DNA from: Deltaproteobacteria bacterium
GTDB taxonomy: Bacteria; Desulfobacterota; Syntrophia; Syntrophales; Smithellaceae
Direction: 5' to 3'
NCBI GenBank assembly: GCA_022710585.1
Contig: JAKLGV010000002.1
Coordinates: 1-64,000 of the forward strand
Length of the DNA stretch: 64,000 bases
Shown: positions 56,455 through 64,000 of the stretch, in pieces
Position numbering within the stretch: position 1 is the first letter of the stretch
How the letters are laid out: each line of letters opens with the position of its first letter
Program-made: the position numbers and the translations under genes
Notes under the pieces: model-generated
What the model was told of the DNA's origin: nothing
Seen by the model: only the letters and a program-made list of their open reading frames with translations
Databases searched by the model: none

Positions 56455-57528
56455 ATGAACATCAAGGATTTAATCGCCAGAGAAATTTACAGACAGAGCG
56501 GCTATGTCGCCCCGGAGCAGTCCGGCGCGGTAAAACTGGATTCCAATGAGAATCCTTTTTCCATTCAGGAGCCGCTGAAAAGAATCCTGACGGAGAAGAT
56601 TTTCGGGGTTGATCTAAACCGCTACCCCGAGGCGGGATCGCCCGAGTTGCGCGAAAGATTCGCAGAATATTACGGCGTGAAGAAAAACATGATCATGCCC
56701 GGCAATGGTTCAGACGAATTGATTCAAATTCTCTGTATGACCGTGAGGGGCCGCATTAAAGGCGTACTGGTGCCTGTCCCGACATTTTCCATGTACAAAA
56801 TTATCGCGCTCAATACCGGCTGCAGAGTTATCGAAGTGCCGCTGGATAAAAAATTTGATCTGGATGTGGATGCGATCACTGCCAATATAAAAAGCAATTT
56901 TCCCGCGCTGATTTTTTTGAGTTGTCCCAACAGCCCCACCGGCAATCTTTTCAACCGGGCGAGAATAGAGGCGGTCATCCGGAAAACGCCCGGACTGGTC
57001 GTCATTGATGAAGCTTACGGCGCTTTTTGCGGGCCAAGCCTTCTCCCTCTGTTGAAGAAATACGACAATGTTATTTTTTTGAAAACCGTTTCCAAATTAG
57101 GGATGGCGTCCATTCGTCTGGGTTTTCTCATCGGTCATCCCGATATGATTGCTCAGTTGGACAAAGTCAGACTGCCCTATAATATTAATGCCCTGTCGCA
57201 GACAGCCGCCGGGTTTTTTCTGGACCATCAGGATGAATTTACCAAACAAATCAAAGAGATAACTGTGAGACGCGACGAGCTCTATCAGGGGCTGAAAACC
57301 ATTAAATGGATCAAGGCTTATCCTTCCCGGGCGAATTTTATTTTTTTTAGTTGCGCTTTTGATTCGAATCGCATATACAACAAACTCGTTGAGAAAGGGA
57401 TCATCGTCAAAAATCTCAACCTGCCGCCGCTGATGACGAATTGCATCCGGGTGACAGTGGGAACAAAAAAAGAAAACGAAGCTTTTCTGAAAGCATTGCA
57501 GGACATAACGCCAGAGCGAGGAGCGTGA
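56455..57528 (+). CDS. hisC: Histidinol-phosphate aminotransferase HisC
   Basis: A PLP-dependent class I/II aminotransferase, about 357 residues, seventh step of histidine synthesis. LDSNENPFSIQ, RYPEAGSPELR, GNGSDELIQIL, FLSCPNSPTGN, VIDEAYGAFCG and the PLP-Lys motif FLKTVSKLGMASIRLGFLIG are all present. ATG 56455 or TTG 56449 may be the start; the latter has AAGG 7 bases upstream. Confidence 0.92.
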   Translation: MNIKDLIAREIYRQSGYVAPEQSGAVKLDSNENPFSIQEPLKRILTEKIFGVDLNRYPEAGSPELRERFAEYYGVKKNMIMPGNGSDELIQILCMTVRGRIKGVLVPVPTFSMYKIIALNTGCRVIEVPLDKKFDLDVDAITANIKSNFPALIFLSCPNSPTGNLFNRARIEAVIRKTPGLVVIDEAYGAFCGPSLLPLLKKYDNVIFLKTVSKLGMASIRLGFLIGHPDMIAQLDKVRLPYNINALSQTAAGFFLDHQDEFTKQIKEITVRRDELYQGLKTIKWIKAYPSRANFIFFSCAFDSNRIYNKLVEKGIIVKNLNLPPLMTNCIRVTVGTKKENEAFLKALQDITPERGA

Positions 57529-57559
57529 TTTAAAAATTTTTTGAACAACAAGGGTGGAT

Positions 57560-57600
57560 TACGGCAGAGGCATTTTGCTTTGCCGTACTGCCCTTTTTTA
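57560..57600 (+). terminator. Terminator-like region before rpsU
   Basis: Two mutually exclusive hairpins share the same bases: TACGGCA/TGCCGTA (57560-57566, 57581-57587) and GGCAG/CTGCC (57563-57567, 57588-57592). The second runs directly into CTTTTTT (57593-57599). It stands between hisC and the rpsU ribosome site. A hisC terminator is simplest; a leader switch for rpsU is possible. Confidence 0.6.
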
Positions 57601-57625
57601 TTTCTTAAAAAAGGAGGATTTTAAT

Positions 57626-57817
57626 TTGGAAGTCAAAGTAATTGACAATGATGTGGAGAAGGCTTTAAAAATTTTGAAGAACAAACTTTCGAAGAGCGGT
57701 TTATTCAAGGAGCTGAAAGTACGCCGCGCTTACGAGAAACCTTCGATAAAGCAGAAAAGGAAAAAAATCGAAGCTCAGCGCCGCCTGGCTAAAGTTCAGA
57801 GACGCCGCCGATACTAG
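57626..57817 (+). CDS. rpsU: 30S ribosomal protein S21
   Basis: 63 residues: LEVKVIDNDVEKALKILKNK, then a basic tail EAQRRLAKVQRRRRY. The start is TTG, fixed by a perfect AAGGAGG 8 bases upstream; an in-frame ATG 72 bases earlier would run through the terminator hairpin. S21 binds near the 3' end of 16S rRNA and helps recognise weak ribosome sites. Confidence 0.93.
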   Translation: MEVKVIDNDVEKALKILKNKLSKSGLFKELKVRRAYEKPSIKQKRKKIEAQRRLAKVQRRRRY

Positions 57818-57877
57818 ACCTGTTTTTGTTTTACAGCGTCTGACTTTTTATCGCCGTTTAAGGGAGAGTATGGCCTG

Positions 57878-58531
57878 ATGGATGATAAACAATACGTAAT
57901 GGATTCGCTGTCCGTCAACGAATCGTGGCGGGTATTCCGCATTATGGCTGAAATTGTCGAGGGGATTGAAACGCTCTCCAATGTTCATAATGCCGTGACC
58001 ATTTTCGGATCGGCCCGGGTCAAACCGGAGGACGAATATTATCAGCAGACCGAAAGACTGGCCGGGCTTCTGGTGAAAGAGGGATTCAGTGTGATCACCG
58101 GCGGCGGGCCGGGCATTATGGAGGCGGCCAACAAAGGCGCTGCGGAAGCCGGCGGAAAATCGGTCGGATTAAATATCAAGTTGCCTTTTGAACAAAAACC
58201 GAACCCCTACGCGAATATTCATATCGAGTATAAATATTTCTTTGTCCGCAAGGTCATGTTTGTCAAATATGCTGTCGCCTATGTCATTATGCCGGGCGGA
58301 TTCGGGACGATGGATGAATTTTTTGAAGCCCTGACCTTGATTCAAACCAGGAAGACCAAACCCTTCCCCGTGATCCTCATGGGAAGCGAATACTGGCAGG
58401 GTCTGATCAACTGGTTAAAAAACAAAATGCTCAAGGAAGATAAAATTCTTCCCGCCGACCTCGAGTTGATTCAGGTTGTTGATGAACCGGAAGACGTTGT
58501 GAAACTTATCAAAAAATATGTAATCGTTTAA
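57878..58531 (+). CDS. LOG-family (TIGR00730) nucleotide phosphoribohydrolase-like protein
   Basis: 217 residues, Rossmann fold. SVITGGGPGIMEAANKGA and VIMPGGFGTMDEFFEALTL (PGGxGTxxE) are the LOG signature. LOG enzymes release free cytokinin bases from N6-modified AMP; many bacterial members act on AMP/other nucleotides or have unknown use. All motif residues are intact. Confidence 0.88.
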   Translation: MDDKQYVMDSLSVNESWRVFRIMAEIVEGIETLSNVHNAVTIFGSARVKPEDEYYQQTERLAGLLVKEGFSVITGGGPGIMEAANKGAAEAGGKSVGLNIKLPFEQKPNPYANIHIEYKYFFVRKVMFVKYAVAYVIMPGGFGTMDEFFEALTLIQTRKTKPFPVILMGSEYWQGLINWLKNKMLKEDKILPADLELIQVVDEPEDVVKLIKKYVIV

Positions 58532-58556
58532 ACCAACCGTTCATTTTTCTGCACTC

Positions 58557-59909
58557 ATGGAGAAAATCCTCAGCAAATTGAAAAAGGGCGCTGTCGCGCC
58601 CTGTTATCTTCTTTACGGAGAAGAAGAATATCTGATCAAAGAAAATCTGAACAAAATTCTGGATATCATTATTCCTGAAGCTGATCGGGACTTCGGCCTC
58701 TTTTATCTGGAAGGCGAAAACACGGATATGGACAGCCTCATGGACAATATCCTGACCCCTTCGCTGCTGGGGAACAGAAAAATTATCGTGGTGAAGGAAA
58801 CGAATATTTTCACCGCCAGAGAAGACCTGCCCAAACTCATTGATAAGATCCGAACCGGCATCGATGAAAATCCGGCCAGAGCCGCAAAATCTTTTCTGAC
58901 CTTTCTGAAAGTTGCCGGTCTCACCCTGGAGGACTTGCAGGGCGGCGGCTGGCAGAAAATGACCGATGACGACTGGAACGCCATTGTGAAAGGAGATACG
59001 GCTGAAGACCGGCACAAGTGGCTGCCGCGCATTCTCGAAATCTGTCAGACGTCCGGTCTGACGGAAGCGTCCGTCGTTGACAAAACGGAAAAGCTGGAAG
59101 CAATTTTAAAGGAAGGCCTGCCCGCCGACAACTGTCTGATTTTTACCGCCGGGTCCGTGGATAAAAGAAAAAAGCTCTACAAAGTGATCGCAGAGCTGGG
59201 CGTTGTCCATGAATTCGTCAAGGTGAAAAAAGAAAGTATGCGCAAAGAAATTCTCCAGAAGGAAGCGCAAAAAATGCTGGAGGCTTGCGGAAAGAAAATG
59301 TCCCCGGCGGCCTGGATAGCGCTGGGCCGGAAAACGGGATTTGATTTCCGGCGCTCGATGTCGGAACTAGAAAAGCTCATTGCTTTTACCGGAGACCGGG
59401 CGCTGATCGATAAGGGCGATGTTGAAGAAGCGGTGGGTAGAACAAAAGAAGACGACATTTTTGCTCTGACCAATGCCCTTAGCGAAAGAAATCAGATCGC
59501 CGCGCTGGACGCCTTAAAAAACCTGCTGGATCAGGGGGAGCATTATCTGGCTATCCTGACCATGATTTCCCGGGAAATCAGGCTGCTGCTTCAGGCCAGA
59601 GTGCTGGTGGATTCGGGCAAACTGCCGAAGTTCAGCCACAGCATGGAATACGGCTGGTTCCAGAATACTCTTTATCCCGCCGTGAATGCCTTGAATACAT
59701 CCGCCGTAAAACGCGAGGGTGTGATTTTCAGTCAGCATCCTTATTCCGTTTATAACGCCCTGCGCAACTGCGTGCGTTTTACAACGGCGCGCCTGATCAA
59801 TTTGCTGGAAGACCTGCTTTATCTGGAGCGTTCATTGAAAACATCCGGCGCGTCCAGTCCGCGTCTGCTTCTGGAAAACTTTCTGATCAAATCCTGTTCC
59901 CAGGCCTGA
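58557..59909 (+). CDS. holA: DNA polymerase III delta subunit with a long insertion
   Basis: The clamp-loader wrench subunit. CYLLYGEEEYLIKENLNKI and NRKIIVVKE are the delta N-terminus; AAWIALGRKTGFDFRRSMSELEKL and DIFALTNALSERNQIAALDAL are domains II and III. At 450 residues it is about 100 longer than usual. The excess is residues about 85-178 (starting TAREDLPKLIDKIR, with LEDLQGGGWQKMTDDDW), inserted in domain I. No frameshift is seen, so the insertion is real. Confidence 0.9.
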   Translation: MEKILSKLKKGAVAPCYLLYGEEEYLIKENLNKILDIIIPEADRDFGLFYLEGENTDMDSLMDNILTPSLLGNRKIIVVKETNIFTAREDLPKLIDKIRTGIDENPARAAKSFLTFLKVAGLTLEDLQGGGWQKMTDDDWNAIVKGDTAEDRHKWLPRILEICQTSGLTEASVVDKTEKLEAILKEGLPADNCLIFTAGSVDKRKKLYKVIAELGVVHEFVKVKKESMRKEILQKEAQKMLEACGKKMSPAAWIALGRKTGFDFRRSMSELEKLIAFTGDRALIDKGDVEEAVGRTKEDDIFALTNALSERNQIAALDALKNLLDQGEHYLAILTMISREIRLLLQARVLVDSGKLPKFSHSMEYGWFQNTLYPAVNALNTSAVKREGVIFSQHPYSVYNALRNCVRFTTARLINLLEDLLYLERSLKTSGASSPRLLLENFLIKSCSQA

Positions 59910-59928
59910 CCCTTCAGGTCCTGTGTTC

Positions 59929-61239
59929 TCAGCGACTCAAAACATTTTTAAAATGTTGGTTCAGACACCGGTTGTAGCTTGCCGGCCCTTCCAATTTCGC
60001 AACAGTGCAGGTGGATAACAACGCCGATTTTTGTTCTGGAGCCAGATAAGAAATATCCGGTTTTCTCTCCTCCGTCGAAATTGTTGCCAGATGGCGGGTC
60101 AGGCATTTGTTGTAGTTGACCGGCCCCTCCATTTTGGCGCCGCTGCATACAGCTACCAGAGATGATTTTTCTTCGGCACTCAACCGGGAAAGGTCCGGTT
60201 TTTTCTCGTGATGGGCCAGCGTGGCAAACTCATTTTTGAGACATCGGTTATAGCTGGCCGGCCCGTCCTTGAATTTTGCAGCGACGCAGACAGATTCAAT
60301 GGATGATTTTTCTTCTAAGGACAGCCGGGATAAGTCAGGTCTTCTCTCTCCCTGCGCGAGTAATGTCAACTGTTTTTTAAGACAATTGTTGTAACTTGAC
60401 GCGCCTTCAAGTTTTGCTTCACTGCAGGTGGATTTTATAGAGGATTGCTCATCGTCTGTCAGTCCCGAAATGTCGGGTGTTTGCGTGATTTTGGTTAAAG
60501 GCAGCCTGGCGGCCATCTTTTTTATTTTTAAATCCCGAGTTTGTGCGGATTGACCCGGATATGATTTCCTGCCCCGATCATCCGTGATCTGAGATTGAAC
60601 GATTTTCTTTCTTTCCATTTTCTGTATGATCTCAGGTTCCGGAGGCGGGACCGGGATTTTTTCTGCCGGAATCTTTATCGGTTCAACCGTTGCCGGTGTC
60701 TGGGCTACTTGTTGAATTTGTGTTTTTGCTTCATCTAATATCGGCGAAGTTTTCGCTGCGGCTGCCGGAGCAGGCTCCGTGCTTCGCGGCAACGTCATTT
60801 TAATTTGATTAAATATTTCATTGGACTTGATTTCCATCCCGAAATTTTTATCCCAGACAAAATAAACCGCTGTCACCGCCAAAACAGCGACCAGCAATCC
60901 CGTCACCCCTGTATAGTTGAAAGATTTCCGAGGCGCATCCGGAGGTGTAAAAGGCGTCGGTTCCGGCTCCTGAGGTTGCGGTGTTTCCTCAAATTTCACC
61001 GTTCTTTCAGTCAGAATCATCTTCTGATAAAAGGCCATGACCTCATTATAGGCGACATTCAGCTCTTTGAGTTTCTCGCTGGCCTTGTCGTGCAGACGGG
61101 GATTATTCGCAAACCTGTCCGGGTGCCACACCGTCACCAGATCTTTATAAGCCTGCTTGATCTCTTTGAGTGTTGCGTTTGGCGGCAGTCCCAGTTTATT
61201 CAGGGACTCAATAACGGAATGATCCAAACCTGCCTCCAT
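59929..61239 (-). CDS. J-domain membrane protein with four C-terminal Cys-pair repeats
   Basis: 436 residues. A J domain (12-70) has the HPD triad at 39-41, so it can stimulate an Hsp70. A Pro-rich stretch leads to one membrane helix (111-129); then a long linker (about 130-250). The last 180 residues contain four repeats of about 45 residues, each PDxSxLxxEExSxxxxxC...AKxEGPxxYNxCLxxxxxxL, with Cys pairs at 272/286, 318/333, 365/379 and 411/425. Paired Cys in the outer segment suggest disulfides or metal sites. Function unknown. Confidence 0.85.
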   Translation of the reverse strand: MEAGLDHSVIESLNKLGLPPNATLKEIKQAYKDLVTVWHPDRFANNPRLHDKASEKLKELNVAYNEVMAFYQKMILTERTVKFEETPQPQEPEPTPFTPPDAPRKSFNYTGVTGLLVAVLAVTAVYFVWDKNFGMEIKSNEIFNQIKMTLPRSTEPAPAAAAKTSPILDEAKTQIQQVAQTPATVEPIKIPAEKIPVPPPEPEIIQKMERKKIVQSQITDDRGRKSYPGQSAQTRDLKIKKMAARLPLTKITQTPDISGLTDDEQSSIKSTCSEAKLEGASSYNNCLKKQLTLLAQGERRPDLSRLSLEEKSSIESVCVAAKFKDGPASYNRCLKNEFATLAHHEKKPDLSRLSAEEKSSLVAVCSGAKMEGPVNYNKCLTRHLATISTEERKPDISYLAPEQKSALLSTCTVAKLEGPASYNRCLNQHFKNVLSR

Positions 61240-61393
61240 TCATTTAATGAGATGCTTCTTCAGCGTGAGGGGAAGTATAGGAAGAAAAAACCATGAATGT
61301 CAACCGAAAACAACCTGTTGAACCACCTGAGTCTAAACATTTCGGAAACATTGCGGGGCCGGCCCGTAAAAAAGTCATGCCGGCGAAAGAGAC

Positions 61394-61514
61394 TGTGTCG
61401 TAATTAACACAGATGTCATTCCGAAGCGAAGCGAGGAATCTTAACACGTTGATATCATTGTACAGAAAGATTTCTCCCTTCGGTCGAAATGACATAAAAA
61501 TGTATTGCGACACA
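61394..61514. repeat. 121-bp imperfect palindromic element
   Basis: TGTGTCG (61394) is mirrored by CGACACA (61514), and ATGTCATT-CGAAG...AATCTT (61413-61441) by AAGATTTCTC...CGAAATGACAT (61467-61495). The TGTCATTTCGA-style arm with GAGAAATCTT is like widely dispersed palindromic repeats of many bacterial genomes. Together with the hairpin and heptamers below it fills the 61240-61692 gap, which holds no gene. Confidence 0.65.
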
Positions 61515-61551
61515 TTCTAGAAAACCGGCATCCAGTATTATCTTTTCCTGG

Positions 61552-61588
61552 TTCCCGGCTAAGCCCACGCCGGGAAGACCATTTTTTT
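61552..61588 (+). terminator. Terminator-like hairpin (plus strand)
   Basis: TTCCCGGC/GCCGGGAA (61552-61559, 61569-61576) with a 9-base loop and seven Ts at 61582-61588. No plus-strand gene is immediately upstream (the neighbours are on the minus strand), so it may be a relic or may stop antisense read-through. Confidence 0.45.
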
Positions 61589-61594
61589 GTTATC

Positions 61595-61671
61595 GCCTAT
61601 AGCCTATAGCCTATCGCCTATCGCCTATCACCTATCACCTATCACCTATCGCCTATAACCTATAACCTATG
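61595..61671. repeat. Heptamer tandem repeat (CCTATNR), 11 units
   Basis: Eleven consecutive 7-base units of the form GCCTATA, GCCTATC or ACCTATC. It lies 22 bases after the hipA stop. There is no spacer structure, so it is not a CRISPR array. Confidence 0.85.
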
Positions 61672-61692
61672 TCCTTTTTTCTTTCCCATTCA

Positions 61693-62940
61693 CTATTCAC
61701 TGCTCTTTGCCCGTTTTTCAATCACTGCAATTATTTTCCTGATCATTTCGCATGGGTCATAGGTCTTATCAAAATCATCGGACAGCGCCTGCGCCGCCGG
61801 CAAAATATCAGTTGCCATATCTTGCAACGTCTTAAGAACAAGACTTGATTTGATTGCGACGGATTTGCCTAATTTCTCCCAATGTTTCTGCTGTATCCAT
61901 GATGGTCTGTTCTCTCCGCCAATCCTCATCGCCTGCTTTTGGGTCAAATCCGGATAGACCTGTGTGCAGATCAGATCGTAAAAGGGCGCCAGACGCGGTC
62001 CCTGGTCGGTGAATATTATGGCCAGATTCTTGGCATGAGCGTCGGCATTGCCGATAAGAAAATTGAAGATCGTCCATTGCAAAAGAGCCAGACGATCAGC
62101 GGCGGGGCTGATGCTTTTTTCCTGCAATAATGTAAAACAATGCTCTAAAGAAGGACCGCCCTCGCTTTCGTATTTCTGATCGGGCAGAAATCCCAGTGCC
62201 TGGCAGAAATCTTCCTGATGAAGGCGCATAATATGGCCATCCTTATTGCGGCTACGATCATAACGTTGAATGACGTAGAGTTTATCAAGGCCGCGGCGGA
62301 TCGCAACCGGCGGTGCAGGCAATCCCATCTTTTGCGCCAGCATCATGCAGAAGGCTTCATTCTCCACCGTATCTTCCAGATCCCTTATCGGCGGTTTAAG
62401 TATATGGGTGCTAGGCGCATTACCCGAAGCGATAAAAATACCTTCGCCTTCCATGTAAACCGGCAGTTTGTTTTGCGCGCCGGCAAGGGAAAGGCGCATT
62501 CCTTCCACTCCGGCCATCAGGGGTCTTTTAGGAAGATCGGCGATAATCCGATGCAATTCCTCCTCATTGAGACGCTGATATCCCGGTTTAACAACAGGGA
62601 TAAAACCGGCAGGAAGAACAGACACAGCCCCGGCACATTCACCGCCTATGCTATTTAACATGGCAAAGTCATTACTCGCTGAAATTTGCAGACGCCGGGC
62701 GATAATTCGTTTTACTTCCGCCTCCGGTAAAAGATTGGAAAAAAAAGGACGGGAGAAATCATCAGGATATATATCCGTTCTCAATGGAAGGTGCAGAGAT
62801 AAAGGAATGGCGTTTTTTTTCTTGATCCATTCCACATCATATTGAAAAACAAAACGTCTTTTTTCATCCAGCCGGAGATGACCGGCCAGATGGTCCCAAA
62901 GATAGACATCAAGCCCTTGATTGCCGCTATGATTATTCAT
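61693..62940 (-). CDS. hipA: HipA-family toxin kinase
   Basis: 415 residues. The N-terminal Couple_hipA part (1-105) is followed by the kinase: P-loop-like SGNAPSTHILKPP (about 172-184, with a Ser in the position autophosphorylated in E. coli HipA), catalytic NADAHAKNLAI (about 297-307) and the metal-binding APFYDLICT. E. coli HipA phosphorylates GltX and triggers persistence. Catalytic residues look intact. It overlaps hipB by 8 bases, as is typical. Confidence 0.92.
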   Translation of the reverse strand: MNNHSGNQGLDVYLWDHLAGHLRLDEKRRFVFQYDVEWIKKKNAIPLSLHLPLRTDIYPDDFSRPFFSNLLPEAEVKRIIARRLQISASNDFAMLNSIGGECAGAVSVLPAGFIPVVKPGYQRLNEEELHRIIADLPKRPLMAGVEGMRLSLAGAQNKLPVYMEGEGIFIASGNAPSTHILKPPIRDLEDTVENEAFCMMLAQKMGLPAPPVAIRRGLDKLYVIQRYDRSRNKDGHIMRLHQEDFCQALGFLPDQKYESEGGPSLEHCFTLLQEKSISPAADRLALLQWTIFNFLIGNADAHAKNLAIIFTDQGPRLAPFYDLICTQVYPDLTQKQAMRIGGENRPSWIQQKHWEKLGKSVAIKSSLVLKTLQDMATDILPAAQALSDDFDKTYDPCEMIRKIIAVIEKRAKSSE

Positions 62941-63163
62941 TCGGCCACTTCCTTGATTCTATATAAACGTCGAGCCCCAGAGCATTCAGAACCTGCAGAA
63001 CTTTTCCCATCTGCACTGTTGCTTTGCCGTTTTCCAGATCGGACATAAATCTGTACCCGACACCACATAAAGCCGCCGCATCGGCCAATGTCAGACCGTC
63101 ATCCCTGCGTTTTTTTCTTATGGCAGCGCCTATATTCGCCACCGTGATGACTTTATTTTTCAT
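62933..63163 (-). CDS. hipB: HipB-type Xre antitoxin/repressor
   Basis: 76 residues with a Cro/Xre HTH (about 11-65, GAAIRKKRRDDGLTLADAAALC and FMSDLENGKATVQM). HipB neutralises HipA and represses the operon through inverted repeats. The ATG follows the operator region with only 6 bases to the first site. Confidence 0.9.
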   Translation of the reverse strand: MKNKVITVANIGAAIRKKRRDDGLTLADAAALCGVGYRFMSDLENGKATVQMGKVLQVLNALGLDVYIESRKWPNE

Positions 63164-63169
63164 GATATT

Positions 63170-63237
63170 TATTCCTTAACGGGAATAATAATCCTTTATA
63201 TTACAGCAGTCAAGGATTATATTCCCGATAGGGAATA
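63170..63237 (-). promoter_or_regulatory. hipBA promoter with two matched operators
   Basis: Two TATTCC-N6-GGAATA palindromes lie at 63170-63187 and 63220-63237, centres 50 bases apart (about five helical turns). The minus-strand promoter TTGACT (63213-63208), N17, TATTAT (63190-63185) sits between them; the -10 box overlaps the first site. This geometry fits HipB repression by blocking the -10 and looping or bending. Confidence 0.8.
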
Positions 63238-63318
63238 TTTATAGTTGTATGTGATTATTGTTGCCGGAATATTGCCGAACAGGAATGAATCTTTGCCCCC
63301 CTCACACCTCACTTTTTC

Positions 63319-63365
63319 CCTATCGCCCATTACCTCTGACCTGCCGTAAGGCGCCTATCGCCTAT
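63319..63365. repeat. Degenerate CCTATCGC heptamers on the other side of hipBA
   Basis: CCTATCGCC, then TACCTCTGACC and finally GCCTATCGCCTAT, sharing a 13-base string with the 61595-61671 array. The copies flank the hipBA module. Confidence 0.5.
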
Positions 63366-63367
63366 TT

Positions 63368-64000
63368 TCAAAGCACGCTATCATTTTCCTGCGGGATGTA
63401 TTCGGGCACGATTTTGTGCAGTTTATTTTTAATGCCTGCCGCATCGTGATCTTCCGCCAGCTTTCTCAACTCCTCAATTCCCGCATAAAGATTCTTTTTG
63501 CCCTCTTCCCGGGAAGTTGCGCCGTTTAAATAACCATTGGAGCGCAGCACCATCACCTTTTTGTGTTCAGTCGGCAGAATATCTTCACCTTCGGAAATCA
63601 ACTCTTCATAAAGTTTCTCACCTTCGCGCAGGCCGGTGTAAACAATCTTAATATCGACATCCGGTTCTTTGCCTGAAAGACGGATCAAGTCTCTTGCCAT
63701 GTCCGCGATTTTCACGGGCGTGCCCATCCGCAGAATAAATATCTCGTTGGTTTTTCCCATCGTGCCCGCCTGCAAAATCATCTGCGCCGCCTCAGGAATA
63801 GTCATGAAAAAGCGGTTGATTTCAGGATGCGTCACAGTGACCGGTCCTCCTTTTTCAATCTGACGGCGGAAGAGGGGAATGACCGAACCGGAGGATCCCA
63901 CCACGTTACCGAAGCGTACGGCCATAAAATGAGTGCCGTTGCCCGCCTGGCTTTGCATAATCAATTCCGTCACCCGTTTACTGGTGCCCATCACATTTGT
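63368..64000 (-). CDS. Nucleotide-sugar epimerase/dehydratase, C-terminal part (CapD/PglF-like), truncated at window edge
   Basis: The last 211 codons of a polysaccharide biosynthesis SDR. TNVMGTSKRVTELIM, VRFGNVVGSSGSVIPLFRRQI and HPEINRFFMTIPEAAQMIL are diagnostic of the CapD/FlaA1/PglF group (UDP-GlcNAc 4,6-dehydratase or UDP-sugar epimerase in capsule, O-antigen or glycan synthesis). YTGLREGEKLYEELI is the C-terminal signature. The N-terminal membrane and nucleotide-binding parts lie outside the window. Confidence 0.88.
   Translation of the reverse strand, partial: TNVMGTSKRVTELIMQSQAGNGTHFMAVRFGNVVGSSGSVIPLFRRQIEKGGPVTVTHPEINRFFMTIPEAAQMILQAGTMGKTNEIFILRMGTPVKIADMARDLIRLSGKEPDVDIKIVYTGLREGEKLYEELISEGEDILPTEHKKVMVLRSNGYLNGATSREEGKKNLYAGIEELRKLAEDHDAAGIKNKLHKIVPEYIPQENDSVL

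Noticed and set aside
61595..61671. Heptamer array as a possible CRISPR
   Set aside because: The units are directly adjacent with no spacers, and no cas gene is present.

Overview
The window reads as a chromosome segment of a Gram-negative, probably anaerobic bacterium of the former Deltaproteobacteria, plausibly a Syntrophales-like (Syntrophus/Smithella-type) organism. This is an inference from gene content and order. There is a full lipid A/inner-core cluster with BamA, Skp and Lol genes, a pilMNOPQ type IV pilus operon, rho-rpmE-prfA-prmC-murA-hisD and rimP-nusA-infB-rbfA-nrnA-truB-rpsO-pnp gene orders, and an anaerobe-type DUF39 homocysteine biosynthesis gene. Almost every gene looks intact. 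There are no rRNA genes, CRISPR arrays, integrases or phage structural genes.

Layout. 1-2770: the edge of an IS3-type insertion sequence, then a lone nuclease-helicase with three C-terminal HA repeats (a defence candidate), both on the minus strand. 2900-5463: suhB, a RodZ-like protein, TatA and ssb. 5653-21204: lysS, lolC/E-lolD, bamA, skp, lpxD, lpxA, lpxB, msbA, lpxK, waaF, gmhB, waaC and a 56-residue Trm112-like protein, together building and exporting LPS and outer membrane proteins. 21495-29292: rho, rpmE, prfA, prmC, murA, hisD and ubiE, interrupted by a minus-strand HEPN-like gene. 29401-34946: tRNA-Thr(CGT) and tRNA-Gly(CCC) bracket an accessory stretch with a Fur regulator plus lipoprotein, a TPR protein, a PIF1-WYL helicase and an unknown membrane protein.

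35083-44858: the translation/transcription cluster rimP-nusA-infB-DUF503-rbfA-nrnA-truB-rpsO-pnp, with an attenuator-like hairpin before rimP and a long structured leader before pnp. 45002-46893: dut and DUF39, separated by a 170-bp palindromic element. 47108-53340: a small HTH gene, ftsB, pilMNOPQ and a TPR lipoprotein. 53447-59909: a TPR protein, pepP, gcvH, lplA, hisC, rpsU, a LOG-family protein and holA. 59929-64000 (minus strand): a J-domain membrane protein with a four-fold Cys repeat, a repeat-rich spacer, a hipBA toxin-antitoxin module with two matched operators, and the 3' part of a capD-like nucleotide-sugar gene that runs off the window.

The least explained items are the nuclease-helicase-HA protein, the HEPN-like gene between prfA and prmC, the J-domain/Cys-repeat protein, the 10-bp iterons before the HTH-ftsB-pil operon, the extra N-terminal domain of BamA, and several palindromic intergenic elements. 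All domain assignments come from reading motifs by eye; no database search was run.
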